Assembly (NCBI RefSeq): GCF_001311135.1
Contig: NZ_BBAG01000026.1
Coordinates: 1 to 43,500 of the forward strand
Length of the DNA stretch: 43,500 bases
Origin: Secundilactobacillus paracollinoides DSM 15502 = JCM 11969
GTDB lineage: Bacteria; Bacillota; Bacilli; Lactobacillales; Lactobacillaceae
Reading direction: 5' to 3'
Part shown: positions 9,205-17,121 of the stretch, piece by piece
How the letters are laid out: each line of letters opens with the position of its first letter
Numbering within the stretch: the stretch's first letter is position 1
Translations under genes and position numbers: made by a program
Notes under the pieces: model-generated
Told to the model about the DNA's origin: nothing
The model's database searches: none
What the model saw: only the letters and a program-made list of their open reading frames with translations

Positions 9205-9910
9205 ATGAAGAAGCCAGTCCTACTTGTTGCCCTCCTGACCAGTATCCTGTTTCTGGTGACCTGTTTCTGGTGACCTGTTTCTGGTGACCACCACAAATCA
9301 GGCGGATGCGAAAACGAAGTCTGCTACAATCCTGTCGACTAGAACGCTGACCAAGACGCCATACCACGCTACTAGCGGGTATTTATACACGTCCGCTCAT
9401 TTGACCAAGAAGGCCCATAACGCTGATAACTATCCGTTGACGACCTTCTACGCTACCAAGTCAGATACGGTGCGTAAGTCGAATGGTAATAAAGCCGTTT
9501 ACTACTATGTGAAGAATGGCAACGGCAAGGTTAAGGGATGGATCTGGCGCGGTCATCTTGTGCGGATCATTGACACAAGTTCAAAACTGAAACAGTTTAA
9601 CGAACTGATTGGCTTGATCGACTCAACGACCACCAGCACGCATAACCAAATCGTTTCCTTATTGAAGACACTTGGCAGCAACAGCAACACGACGCTAACC
9701 ACGTTGACATCGGATCTGACCACGTTGCAAAATAGCCTGACGAACAGTTCAGACATTGCCAAGGTGAAGGAAATTATTTCGATTCTGCAAAGTGATTTCA
9801 GTACCGGCATTACGAATCTGTATAATTTAACCACGGCACTTCACGGTCTGACCACGAATTCTAGCTCGCTGATCAACTTATTGCTCAGCCAAATTTCGAG
9901 TGCGTCTTAA
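9205..9910 (+). CDS. Secreted surface-type protein with a frame-breaking repeat in its signal peptide
   Basis: The ATG at 9205 follows AAAAGGAG and opens a signal peptide (MKKPVLLVALLTSILFLVT). With one copy of a 14-bp unit the frame would continue to TTTNQADAKTKSATIL and the mature protein. With the three copies present, the frame stops at TGA 9271-9273 after 22 codons. The mature part has a lactobacillar surface repeat-like domain (YLYTSAHLTKKAHN, TTFYATKSDTV, VYYYVKNGNGKVKGWIWRG). A Ser/Thr/Asn-rich helical tail of about 110 residues follows and resembles the coil of the neighbouring YhgE proteins. It sits between the two YhgE genes. It may be off in this sequence by phase variation, or mis-assembled. 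Confidence 0.7.
9247..9288 (+). repeat. Tandem repeat, 14 bp x 3, in a signal-peptide coding region
   Basis: CTGTTTCTGGTGAC occurs three times without a gap (9247-9260, 9261-9274, 9275-9288). Fourteen is not a multiple of three: one or four copies give an open secreted-protein frame, while two or three break it. This is the design of a slipped-strand contingency locus. Confidence 0.9.
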
Positions 9911-10035
9911 TTAAACAGCAACTTACCTAAGCGTTGTCTTGAGACCAGAGAGTTTTGGGGCGATGCTTTCGTTTGTTTTATTTAGTGTCTTTCTATGTTA
10001 TCTAGCCTAAACGTGTTCAGCAAGGTGGCCTGGCA

Positions 10036-10433
10036 GGTGATAGTCCGTTGCATTCCGCAATTTGGCACTCCGTGTGGTGGCTCGCGACTGAGCTAACTCG
10101 ATTTCTGCTGCGCAGCTCTCGAGTGGATCTCAGTCGTCTCGCATGTCACTAAATGGTCAAAGAACGACCATTAAGTGACATCGACACCACAGCTCCGTGC
10201 CAAATTGCTGCATTCCACTGACGTTGCGCTTACTTTTTACCATCGGTTAAGCATCACAATAGCGTTAAATCGAGTTCGAAGAGAATCCGCTCTCGACTGC
10301 GGTAAGCCCATTGACAGCAATGCTTTTGGCAATGGGCTTGGACCCGGTAACGATTGGTCAACAGGTTTCATGACAGCGTTTATGAAGACTAACAATCTAT
10401 GATGACTAACACAAGTATCGCAACGAAGCGACC
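10036..10433 (+). repeat. Large structured repeat, copy 1 (possible noncoding RNA domain)
   Basis: About 400 bp, imperfectly repeated at 39247-39645. By eye it folds as follows. Closing stem GCAATTTGGCAC (10057-10068) pairs with GTGCCAAATTGC (10197-10208), then GTGGTG (10074-10079) with CACCAC (10185-10190). These enclose hairpin H1 (CGACTGAG 10085-10092 with 10129-10136; ACTCGA 10096-10101 with 10119-10124) and hairpin H2 (ATGTCACT 10143-10150 with 10174-10181, loop AAAGAA). Downstream, AAGCCCATTG pairs with CAATGGGCTT (about 10303-10338). No credible ORF lies inside. It fills most of the 9911-10506 gap, and a box like the small hairpin family's end (CCTAAACGTGTTCAGCAAGG) precedes it at about 10006-10025. 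Confidence 0.75.
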
Positions 10434-10506
10434 TGATAACGCTCAAAGCCCCTCAGCACGGTACGACAGCCTTTAAACACCTTTTTACACACTCTCGGAG
10501 GTCCTC

Positions 10507-12642
10507 ATGCACAACATTTTTAATCTCATCAAAAAAGATTTTCATAACATCTTCCACCGTCGTGCCATCTGGATCACGTTGCTGGCATTTGCCCTTATTC
10601 CCATGTTTTACGCGGTGCTCAACATTCAAGTTTCTTGGAATCCCTATTCGCCCAAAAATACCAGTCGGCTGGAAATTGCCGTGGTGAACAGCGATGAAGG
10701 GGGGGCGCTTAAAGGACAGTCGTTTAACGTCGGTGACCGGATCATTAAGCAGTTGCGTAAAAATCACGCGATTCACTGGGTGATCACGAACGACTGGGCG
10801 GCGAACAACGGGTTGGAAAATGGTCAGTATTACGCCATGATCGAGATTCCAGACGACTTTTCGTCTAAGCTGGCCACGTTTACGACCAGTGACCCGCAGA
10901 AACCCAACGTCATCTATAAATCAAACGAGAAACTCAATCCTGCAGCAACCAAGATCATTGGGCAAGCCAAGGATACGCTGACTGACACGATTCGCCAGAA
11001 TTTTATTAAAACGAGCACCAAGGAGATTCTCCAGGTCGCCAATCTTGCCGGCGAGCAAATTCAGGACAAGAAGCCAGAGATCCTGCAAGTTCGCAGTTCA
11101 CTGACGGATGCCATCAAGACGATCAACAAGACGCAGACGACGCTGGCGAACGTCAACAAAACAAACGTGAAGACCAAGGCCGCGTTGCAGGAAGTGAAGA
11201 CTAACATTCCGGTCATTTCCAGTCAGATCGATGACCTGCAGGATGACATTTCCAGTACCAAATCCTTGAACAGTTCGACGCAGAAACTGAATAGTTCACT
11301 GAAATCGAACTTGGCGGATGGCATCAACGCGTTGCAGACGCAGGGGACAAAACTGCAGAATACCGTCAACGCTTTACCATCGGGGAAGATTTCCGGTACG
11401 ACGCTGACGAGAACTACGGCAACGACAACCTCACTGTTAAACGGTATCAACGACACACTGAGCGACAATCTGCGGGTGCTGGATATCCTGAATAATTTCA
11501 TTCCAAACAACACCACGACGTCGCTGATCAAGTCGATCAGTACCGCAAAACAAAATGTGAACAAACAAAAGTCGATAGTCAAAAAGTTGAAGACTACGGG
11601 TGCTAGTTCAAAACAGCAGGCGCTCGTGAAACAGTTAAAGGCTGGCGCAAACACGTTAAACACAGACTTGGACAACGCGTACACAGACTTTAACGCAACA
11701 ACTAGCCCGGCGCTCGACAGCCTAAATAATACATTGAACAGTAATCTCAACGGCAACAGCCAGGTCGTTTCATCAATGAAGTCAGTGCTGCCAGAGTTAA
11801 AGGCCATGGCCAACGCTGGGAGTATCACAACGTCCCAAACTAGCGATATCAGTTCCCGGTTAGGTAAAATTAAAACGACGCTGAAGACCTTAGACGGCCA
11901 GATGCGTTTCCTCAACGAAAAGAACCTCGATACCGTTATCAAACTGCTAGGCACTGATCCTAATCTGTCGTCGATCTTGTCATCACCAATCAAGCTACAG
12001 ACCAAGGAAATTTACCCGATGAAGAATTTCGGCTGGCAGATGACCCCATTCTACTCAGTATTGGCACTATGGATCGGGTCGCTGTTGCTGTCGACCATCC
12101 TGGCATGGAAGTACATTTTGCCGGATAAGAAAAATGGCCTGCACCGGCCAAACACGTTTGAATCGTACGTTGGTAAATTAACCGTTTACCTCACCATGGG
12201 CTTCTTCCAGGCAACCTTCGCGTTTATCGGCGAAATGCTGCTGGGGGTGCGACCGGTCCACTGGTTCTTGTTCCTACTGGCGTTCTACGCAGTGAGCGTG
12301 ACGTTTACGATCATCATGTTCAATCTCGTCTTCATGCTGGGCAATGCCGGAAAGGTGGTGATCGTCCTGCTGATGCTGATCCAATTGTTCGGGACCGGCG
12401 GGGTGTATCCACTAGAAGTCGTGCCAAAGGACCTAGCAGCACTGGCGCCATTCATGCCGTTCACGTATGGCATTCAGCTCTTTAGGGAGGTCATGACAAC
12501 GCCAAACTGGCCGGTGGTCGGCCACGATGTGTTGATGCTGCTGGTATTTATCCTGTTCTTCACAGTGATCATGGTGCTGAGACGCGTGTTTGAGAAGCGC
12601 GTGTTTAGGATGGAAGAGGATATGAAGAAGGCGCGTCTATAG
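10507..12642 (+). CDS. YhgE/Pip-family membrane protein, copy 2 (intact)
   Basis: A 711-residue membrane protein. The N-terminus is short and cytosolic (IFNLIKKDFHNIFHRRA), followed by helix 1 and the YhgE N-domain (NPYSPKNTSRLEIAVVNSDE, NGQYYAMIEIPDDFS). Residues of about 170-490 form a Ser/Thr/Asn-rich extracellular coiled-coil stalk. Five to six C-terminal helices follow from about 515 (LALWIGSLLLS, GTGGVYPLEVVP, PFTYGIQLFREVMTT) and the tail is basic. Homologs include phage infection protein Pip and type VII EsaA, but no EsxA/EccC-type gene is in the window, so a secretion role is not supported here. AGGAGG-like CGGAGG precedes the ATG. It appears to be transcribed alone after the structured repeat. 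Confidence 0.92.
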   Translation: MHNIFNLIKKDFHNIFHRRAIWITLLAFALIPMFYAVLNIQVSWNPYSPKNTSRLEIAVVNSDEGGALKGQSFNVGDRIIKQLRKNHAIHWVITNDWAANNGLENGQYYAMIEIPDDFSSKLATFTTSDPQKPNVIYKSNEKLNPAATKIIGQAKDTLTDTIRQNFIKTSTKEILQVANLAGEQIQDKKPEILQVRSSLTDAIKTINKTQTTLANVNKTNVKTKAALQEVKTNIPVISSQIDDLQDDISSTKSLNSSTQKLNSSLKSNLADGINALQTQGTKLQNTVNALPSGKISGTTLTRTTATTTSLLNGINDTLSDNLRVLDILNNFIPNNTTTSLIKSISTAKQNVNKQKSIVKKLKTTGASSKQQALVKQLKAGANTLNTDLDNAYTDFNATTSPALDSLNNTLNSNLNGNSQVVSSMKSVLPELKAMANAGSITTSQTSDISSRLGKIKTTLKTLDGQMRFLNEKNLDTVIKLLGTDPNLSSILSSPIKLQTKEIYPMKNFGWQMTPFYSVLALWIGSLLLSTILAWKYILPDKKNGLHRPNTFESYVGKLTVYLTMGFFQATFAFIGEMLLGVRPVHWFLFLLAFYAVSVTFTIIMFNLVFMLGNAGKVVIVLLMLIQLFGTGGVYPLEVVPKDLAALAPFMPFTYGIQLFREVMTTPNWPVVGHDVLMLLVFILFFTVIMVLRRVFEKRVFRMEEDMKKARL

Positions 12643-12775
12643 AGTGCGGAAGAAGGCGGTTAAGGGGCGGAGCATAAGCGAGTCTGGTCAGAAAAGTCCA
12701 GGCCTGACTTTTTTGACCAGACTCGCTTATGCAGTAGCCCCTTGCCTTCTGGAGCATGTTTAGTCTCGAGGACAG
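12643..12775. repeat. Hairpin repeat, copy 4 (subfamily A, inverted)
   Basis: Arms 12672-12698 and 12706-12732 pair perfectly over 27 bp. Compared with the copy at 6561, GCGACTCTGG/CCAGAGTCGC has become GCGAGTCTGG/CCAGACTCGC, a compensated change. The outer box (TGTTTAGTCTCGAG) faces right, so this unit is inverted. A degenerate second copy follows at about 12793-12875 (CAGAAAAGTC..GACTTTTTTG). The rest of the 12643-13049 gap shows nothing else I can name. Confidence 0.75.
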
Positions 12776-13049
12776 AGACCCACAGAGCAAAACGGGTCTT
12801 TAGCAAAATTTCATTCAGAAAAGTCCGAACCTGACTTTTTTGCCCAAAATCGCTTACGCAACATTCCCCAGCCATCAATAGCAAATTCAATCTCAAAAAT
12901 GGCACACAATCCACAACAACTTAAACAACAACAAACTCGATTACGCTGACTTAATTATCAAAAAAGAGGTCAATCCCACCTTGCCAATACCATTGCGGTA
13001 TACTCTGATTTAGGAGTGCATTGATTACCTAAATTTGGGGGTTAGAGGA

Positions 13050-13652
13050 TTGACACTATACATAAACATAGGCGTTCTAGTCTATTTCATTTACCAACAG
13101 TTCAACTTTGGTATTGTGAACCGATTCAAGTACCTTGCCTTACCGGTTTTTGCATTGTATAAACTAGCTACGATTCCCGGATGGCAATGGTCAGATGTGC
13201 CATGGGCGATTCTAATTGCCGCTATTGGTCTGATGATTAGTTGGTACCAAGCCAAGGGGACGAAGGTTAGGGAAGAGCATTTAGCTAAATATTATTTCCG
13301 GAATAAAGATAATGATGAGGTGCCTGTATACACGCATGCAGTGACGGCTAAGGGCGGGACTGCTTATTTGTCAGGTTGGGTGATTATTATCATCGTTGAA
13401 TTTGGCCTTGAGGTCGTTTTTTCACAACTCACTTTGAACAATTCAAATTTGTATCACTTGGTCGTTAATGAGGCCTTAGAAACGATAGCGACTGCATATG
13501 CGATGGCTAACCCTGGTCATGGCAGCTGGTCAGTTTGGTCATTGACCTTTTTTACCAGCGCAGGCTACACACTTTGGTTGATGAGAAAATCATCGTTGGT
13601 GAAAGACACGTTGCTCAATCGTGAACCGTTTGAAATTGTGGATGAAGACTAA
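13050..13652 (+). CDS. Multi-pass membrane protein of unknown function
   Basis: About 200 residues with four to five hydrophobic helices (INIGVLVYFIYQQF, AILIAAIGLMISWY, GWVIIIIVEFGLEVVF, SVWSLTFFTSAGYTLWL). A charged cytosolic loop (KVREEHLAKYYFRNKDND) follows helix 3, and the tail is acidic. I do not recognise the family with certainty; it resembles small DUF-type lactobacillar membrane proteins. The start is uncertain: TTG 13050 after TTAGAGG, or TTG 13035 in the same frame; no ATG fits. A bidirectional terminator follows directly. Confidence 0.6.
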   Translation: MTLYINIGVLVYFIYQQFNFGIVNRFKYLALPVFALYKLATIPGWQWSDVPWAILIAAIGLMISWYQAKGTKVREEHLAKYYFRNKDNDEVPVYTHAVTAKGGTAYLSGWVIIIIVEFGLEVVFSQLTLNNSNLYHLVVNEALETIATAYAMANPGHGSWSVWSLTFFTSAGYTLWLMRKSSLVKDTLLNREPFEIVDED

Positions 13653-13705
13653 AAAAACTTTCGTTAAAACGACATAGTTGTCGCTCAACGAAAGTTTTTT
13701 AGTCT
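13647..13705. terminator. Bidirectional terminator
   Basis: AGACTAAAAAAACTTTCGTT (13647-13666) pairs with the AACGAAAG-TTTTTT-AGTCT side (13687-13705), with an inner CGACA/TGTCG stem. It overlaps the stop codons of the two convergent membrane-protein genes. Confidence 0.9.
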
Positions 13706-14271
13706 TGTCGAGGTGTAGCCGGCGCCATCGTCAACTGCACCGCTAAAACAACGGTAATCAACGCAACAAGAAACAGCGCAGAAATCGGCCAAACGAAGGC
13801 AAGAATCATGCCGACAATATAACCGCCATACAGAATGATCCGCGTTCTAAGATTATTTGACGCGTCTCGTTTAACCTTTGGATTATCGCGAATGATCTGC
13901 TCGTCCATTAATTGAAAGATCAGCGCCCAGATCAAGAGGATAACAAGATAGAACAGTTCAGGTACTGCGGCATCAGGATGTTCGCCAACCCAGGCCGTCG
14001 CGAACGGCACCAGCGTGAGCGTGAATAACCACATACCGTTATAGAGAAACGTTTTGGTAGTAATTAACTTGGCTTTATTGAACGCATTGTGGTGTGAATA
14101 CCAGACAATGTAAATCAGCGTGAAACTAATAATGTAGGACAAAAGTACGGGCCAATCCGTTAATAACCCGCGCAGTGAGTCCGTCTTTGGTGTGTGCAAT
14201 TCCAGTACCATAATTGTCGCAGCAATGGCGATCACATCATCAGTAAAGGCTTCTAGACGTGCTTTGTTCAT
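13699..14271 (-). CDS. TMEM175/DUF1211-family membrane protein
   Basis: A 190-residue, six-helix membrane protein of the family that includes TMEM175 potassium channels. The N-terminus RLEAFTDDVIAIAATIMVLEL matches the RxxxFSD..AI..T signature of helix 1, here with FTD instead of FSD. The conserved YIVWYSHHNAF segment follows at about residues 60-70. Bacterial members form tetrameric K+-conducting pores with one six-helix repeat per chain. The ATG at 14271 follows GAGGGG; an in-frame GTG lies 9 bp upstream but has no better ribosome binding site. It is monocistronic. Channel function is inferred from the family. Confidence 0.85.
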   Translation of the reverse strand: MNKARLEAFTDDVIAIAATIMVLELHTPKTDSLRGLLTDWPVLLSYIISFTLIYIVWYSHHNAFNKAKLITTKTFLYNGMWLFTLTLVPFATAWVGEHPDAAVPELFYLVILLIWALIFQLMDEQIIRDNPKVKRDASNNLRTRIILYGGYIVGMILAFVWPISALFLVALITVVLAVQLTMAPATPRQD

Positions 14272-14379
14272 ATGTATCACCCCTCAATTATTAGTATAAA
14301 CTAGGGATGATGATTTATTAATGCGAAACACTTGGCATATGGACTAACAATCGCTTTGCATAATAGTAAGCAATTTTTC

Positions 14380-14410
14380 TTGCTATGAAGTCAGCTTCAT
14401 AGTTTATACT
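14380..14410 (+). promoter_or_regulatory. MerR-type promoter, 19-bp spacer with dyad operator
   Basis: A -35 TTGCTA (14380-14385) and -10 TATACT (14405-14410) are separated by 19 bp. A perfect dyad CTATGAAG-TCAG-CTTCATAG (14383-14402) lies between them. Overlong spacers with a central dyad are the hallmark of promoters activated by MerR-family DNA twisting. It lies 41 bp upstream of a merR-family gene. Confidence 0.8.
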
Positions 14411-14451
14411 TCGGTAATGTTAAATAAAGTACTCGTAAGGAGGGGTTCCGG

Positions 14452-14820
14452 ATGACTTATACAACCAATGAAGTTGCCAAAAAGGTCGGTATGACAGTCT
14501 CACAAATTCATTATTATGATCGGCTAGGATTAATACCAAACCTTGATCGATCAACAAACGGTTATCGTGACTTTTCGGAAACGAATCTTGTTTGGTTAAC
14601 GAAATTGAAGCTGTTTACAGACTCAGGAATGTCGCTTAAGGATATCCAACAGCTCACTCAGTTGGTTGGTGAAGGGAAGCTTGAAACGGTGAAAAAACGC
14701 CGCGAAATTGTTGAAGACCATATTTTTCGACTCGTGCAACAAGAGTCTGAAATTCACGACCAAATTACTTACCTGCACCAATTCTTAGACGAGTACGATC
14801 ACTTAGAAGGGAAGTCATAA
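14452..14820 (+). CDS. MerR-family transcriptional regulator
   Basis: A 122-residue regulator. The winged helix-turn-helix is YTTNEVAKKVGMTVSQIHYYDRLGLIP (residues 3-29) with the wing NGYRDFSE. It is followed by LKLFTDSGMSLKDIQQ and a C-terminal dimer coiled coil (about 80-118). No metal-binding cysteines are present, so it belongs to the NmlR/AdhR-like or small-molecule group rather than the metal sensors. A strong AAGGAGGGG precedes the ATG. It is co-transcribed with the reductase that starts 3 nt after its stop. Autoregulation through the 19-bp-spacer promoter is very likely. Confidence 0.93.
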   Translation: MTYTTNEVAKKVGMTVSQIHYYDRLGLIPNLDRSTNGYRDFSETNLVWLTKLKLFTDSGMSLKDIQQLTQLVGEGKLETVKKRREIVEDHIFRLVQQESEIHDQITYLHQFLDEYDHLEGKS

Positions 14821-14823
14821 TGA

Positions 14824-15464
14824 ATGAAAACTGTTTTAGTTCTAGGGGCAACTTCGCCAACAGCACAGGCATTTATTCGGTTGATGGAAACAGAATTTTC
14901 GGATTATCAACTGCGTTTATTTGTCCGTAACGAGAGCCGGTTGCCACGAGATGAACGGCAACAGCATACTGTCATTATCGGAGATGGGTCCTCGTATGAC
15001 GACTATGTAAAGGCATTGAACGATGTTGATTATATTTACAACTCGATCGGTGGGCTTGAAACAGGACCCTATACGCAATTGCTCATTCAGGCAATTCGAG
15101 ATACGAAAACGTCAATTCAACGTGTTGTTGATATATCGGCAGGCGGTATTTACGGCGAATACTTGTCAGGCGACCTGCCATACCTATCCACAGTTCGTTT
15201 CAGACATCCCGAATATACGAGAGATCAGTTGAACAAACTTGAATGGTATAAGGAATCGGGCTTGTCCTTTACGATTTTTCGTCCTGGCTGATTCAAAACG
15301 GACCTGAAACACAGATCATTACACATACGCCAAACTATTTGAAAATAGCACCGGATGAATTTGCGATTAATAGGGCAACTTTTGCGCGAGCTGCGGTTAA
15401 CGCGCTATTTAAAGATGATTATCATAATCAAAGCGTGTCTGTTTCAAATGGGAAGAAACTCTAG
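14824..15464 (+). pseudogene. NAD(P)-binding Rossmann oxidoreductase (NmrA/YbjT-like), frame-broken
   Basis: About 213 residues. MKTVLVLGATSPTAQAF is the dinucleotide fold start and VDISAGGIYGE the central serine strand. SFTIFRPG is reached just before a TGA at 15289-15291. Adding one C (GGCCTGATT) restores PGLIQNGPETQIITHTPNYL and reads on to NGKKL and TAG at 15462-15464. It is the second gene of the MerR operon and thus the presumed MerR target, perhaps detoxifying a reactive carbonyl or quinone. That substrate idea is inference from other MerR-reductase pairs. Confidence 0.8.
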
Positions 15465-15518
15465 TTTAAGCAGGTTAATGCGGACTGAAGTCATCAGTTG
15501 CATTGCATATTCGTTTAA

Positions 15519-15534
15519 TGTTTCATATGAAACA
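15519..15534. promoter_or_regulatory. parS-like palindrome (TA centre)
   Basis: TGTTTCATATGAAACA is a perfect 16-bp palindrome, 14 of 16 to the parS consensus, differing only at the central CG. It is intergenic, 55 bp after the reductase stop and about 110 bp before the next start. Confidence 0.55.
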
Positions 15535-15645
15535 CCCGGTTCCCCGATTTAGCAACTTTTTTAGCTATGGTCTAATTACCACACTTGCTGTAGGATTATA
15601 CTAATGACTATATTAGTTTGATTTCATGAAAGGGGAGATAGTGTT

Positions 15646-16167
15646 ATGAAACATAAGATTATTGGGGCAATTGCTTTAGGGGCGGCTTTTTTCGCTGTTG
15701 GAACAACTGCACAAGCTTCTAGTCATAGTACGATTCCGACGAAGTTGCGGGGGACTTGGTATCAACCTAGTTCAAGTAAATCGTATTCAGTGATGGGGAT
15801 TACTACCCATACAGTTTCTTTGTGGACAGCAAATAATTCAGGCAAACGGACTTCTAAAAAAACGACTGTGTTAACGTCTTCAGCTAAAAATTATAAACAA
15901 CTCTATGTGACTAAGAGTAATGCCTTTAGCAAAAACCGTTACTGGTATCAGTTACCAAACATCAATAAGCAAATTCCTGGTGGTTTTACGGATGACTGGG
16001 GCTTCTGGACTTACACCAAGAAAATTGGCTCAAAGAAGTACAGTGTGTTAGGGACGTATCAACGACAAGGTTACGTTGATGCATACTCCAAAACGCGAAC
16101 ACACCATAACTTTTCCTACACTGCCAACTCGCAAAAGGCAATGGATGCCTTGGGTTACAAAAAATAG
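15646..16167 (+). CDS. Small secreted protein of unknown function
   Basis: 173 residues with a clear signal peptide (MKHKIIGAIALGAAFFAVG, cleavage probably after AQA at about residue 24). The mature part is basic, rich in Ser/Thr/Tyr/Trp/Lys and lacks cysteine (LRGTWYQPSS, RYWYQLPN, DDWGFWTYTKKIGSKKYSV). This is a pattern common in extracellular lactobacillar proteins of unknown role. I see no anchor motif (no LPxTG), so it is probably released or bound through charge. GGGGAG precedes the ATG. A strong terminator follows. Confidence 0.8.
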   Translation: MKHKIIGAIALGAAFFAVGTTAQASSHSTIPTKLRGTWYQPSSSKSYSVMGITTHTVSLWTANNSGKRTSKKTTVLTSSAKNYKQLYVTKSNAFSKNRYWYQLPNINKQIPGGFTDDWGFWTYTKKIGSKKYSVLGTYQRQGYVDAYSKTRTHHNFSYTANSQKAMDALGYKK

Positions 16168-16171
16168 CGTC

Positions 16172-16205
16172 AAAAAAGACCAGTTCACAACGAACTGGTC
16201 TTTTT
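16172..16205 (+). terminator. Rho-independent terminator
   Basis: AAAGACCAGTTC (16175-16186) pairs with GAACTGGTCTTT (16192-16203) around a 5-nt loop and ends in TTTTTG. The A run on the left makes it usable by the convergent SDR gene as well. Confidence 0.9.
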
Positions 16206-16215
16206 GTATCGCCAT

Positions 16216-17049
16216 TTAGTTATCCTTCGGTGCCATAATCGCCTTCAATGATCGGAACATCATTCGATCAAACATCTTGTAGGACAGCTTACGAGCGGCA
16301 ATCACCAACATATTAGAAGCATGGTCGGGCAGGTAGCGGGTCTTTGGCTTTCGGGCGTTAATGGCCGTTAAAATAAGTTCAGCAATCGTATCAGGGGTGG
16401 TTGAGAAGTTGGAGAAACCGGAGTTCTTGGCATAGCGGTCAACAATATCCCGGTAGGCGGAGTTGGCAGGTGTCTGTTCCAAGAGTTTCTTGGTGGCAAT
16501 ACCGCCCCATTCCGTTTTTGTACCGCTTGGTTCAACGATGATGACATCGATGCCAAAACGTTTCACTTCCATGCGCAGCGTGTCGCTTAATGCTTCCAAT
16601 GCGTGCTTTGAAGCGTAATACCAGCCAGCAAGCGGGGAGTAAATTTGACCGCCGACGGATGAAATATTGATGACCTTACCTGCGTGCTGATGACGCATTG
16701 CGGGTAGCACAAGTTGTGTTAGATTCATCAGTCCAAAGACGTTCACATCAAATTGGCGTTTGGCTTCTTCCGGTGAAACGTCTTCTAAGGCACCCTGAGC
16801 GCTGTAACCAGCAGAGTTAACAATGACATCAATCGTGCCGCTTTGAGCGAGGACGTCGCTGACAAAGGCCTGATTTGAGGCCTGGTCAGTCACATCTAAC
16901 GCGTGAACGTGAATGCCAGCGTCAGCGAGATCCTGCATTTTTTCAACACGACGGGCACCAGCAAACACGGTATAGCCTTGTCGATTCAATAGTTGGGCAG
17001 TTGCTTTACCAATTCCAGCGGATGCACCAGTAACAATAGCAGTTTTCAT
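16216..17049 (-). CDS. Short-chain dehydrogenase/reductase
   Basis: A 277-residue classical SDR. The cofactor motif TGASAGIG is at residues 7-14, NSAG at 78-81, ISS at 129-131 and the catalytic YxxxK at 144-148. ARR at position 32-34, after the second strand, suggests NADP(H) preference. It is the second gene after a TetR regulator on the minus strand, with a second copy of the TetR operator core in the 72-bp gap. It is paralogous to the SDR at 26977, with the same spacing of all motifs. Its substrate is unknown. Confidence 0.9.
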   Translation of the reverse strand: MKTAIVTGASAGIGKATAQLLNRQGYTVFAGARRVEKMQDLADAGIHVHALDVTDQASNQAFVSDVLAQSGTIDVIVNSAGYSAQGALEDVSPEEAKRQFDVNVFGLMNLTQLVLPAMRHQHAGKVINISSVGGQIYSPLAGWYYASKHALEALSDTLRMEVKRFGIDVIIVEPSGTKTEWGGIATKKLLEQTPANSAYRDIVDRYAKNSGFSNFSTTPDTIAELILTAINARKPKTRYLPDHASNMLVIAARKLSYKMFDRMMFRSLKAIMAPKDN

Positions 17050-17074
17050 AAAATTATTTCTCCTTTTTAAATAG

Positions 17075-17084
17075 TGAACGTTCA
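17075..17084. promoter_or_regulatory. Second TetR operator core
   Basis: TGAACGTTCA, the core of the palindrome at 17705-17724, recurs here within a looser ATAGTGAACGTTCAGTTAT context. It lies in the gap just upstream of the SDR start, suggesting direct local control of the SDR gene. Confidence 0.6.
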
Positions 17085-17121
17085 GTTATAAAACCTTAAA
17101 AATGAAAAGCCTAATCCAAAA

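Noticed and set aside
10364..10386. GGTTTCATGACAGCG inside the structured repeat as a parS site
   Set aside because: Only the left half matches; the sequence is explained by the repeat's own TTCAT..ATGAA stem.
10175..10446. Short open frames inside structured repeat copy 1
   Set aside because: They are not conserved in frame in copy 2, and stems rather than codons are preserved.
11223..12005. Long open frame on the minus strand (260 codons)
   Set aside because: It lies antisense to the intact YhgE copy 2 coiled-coil region, has no ribosome site, and its composition is that expected from the mirror of Ser/Thr/Asn codons.
13286..13306. TATTTCCGGAATA as a third Noc-type site
   Set aside because: Two bases shorter than the consensus and within a coding region.
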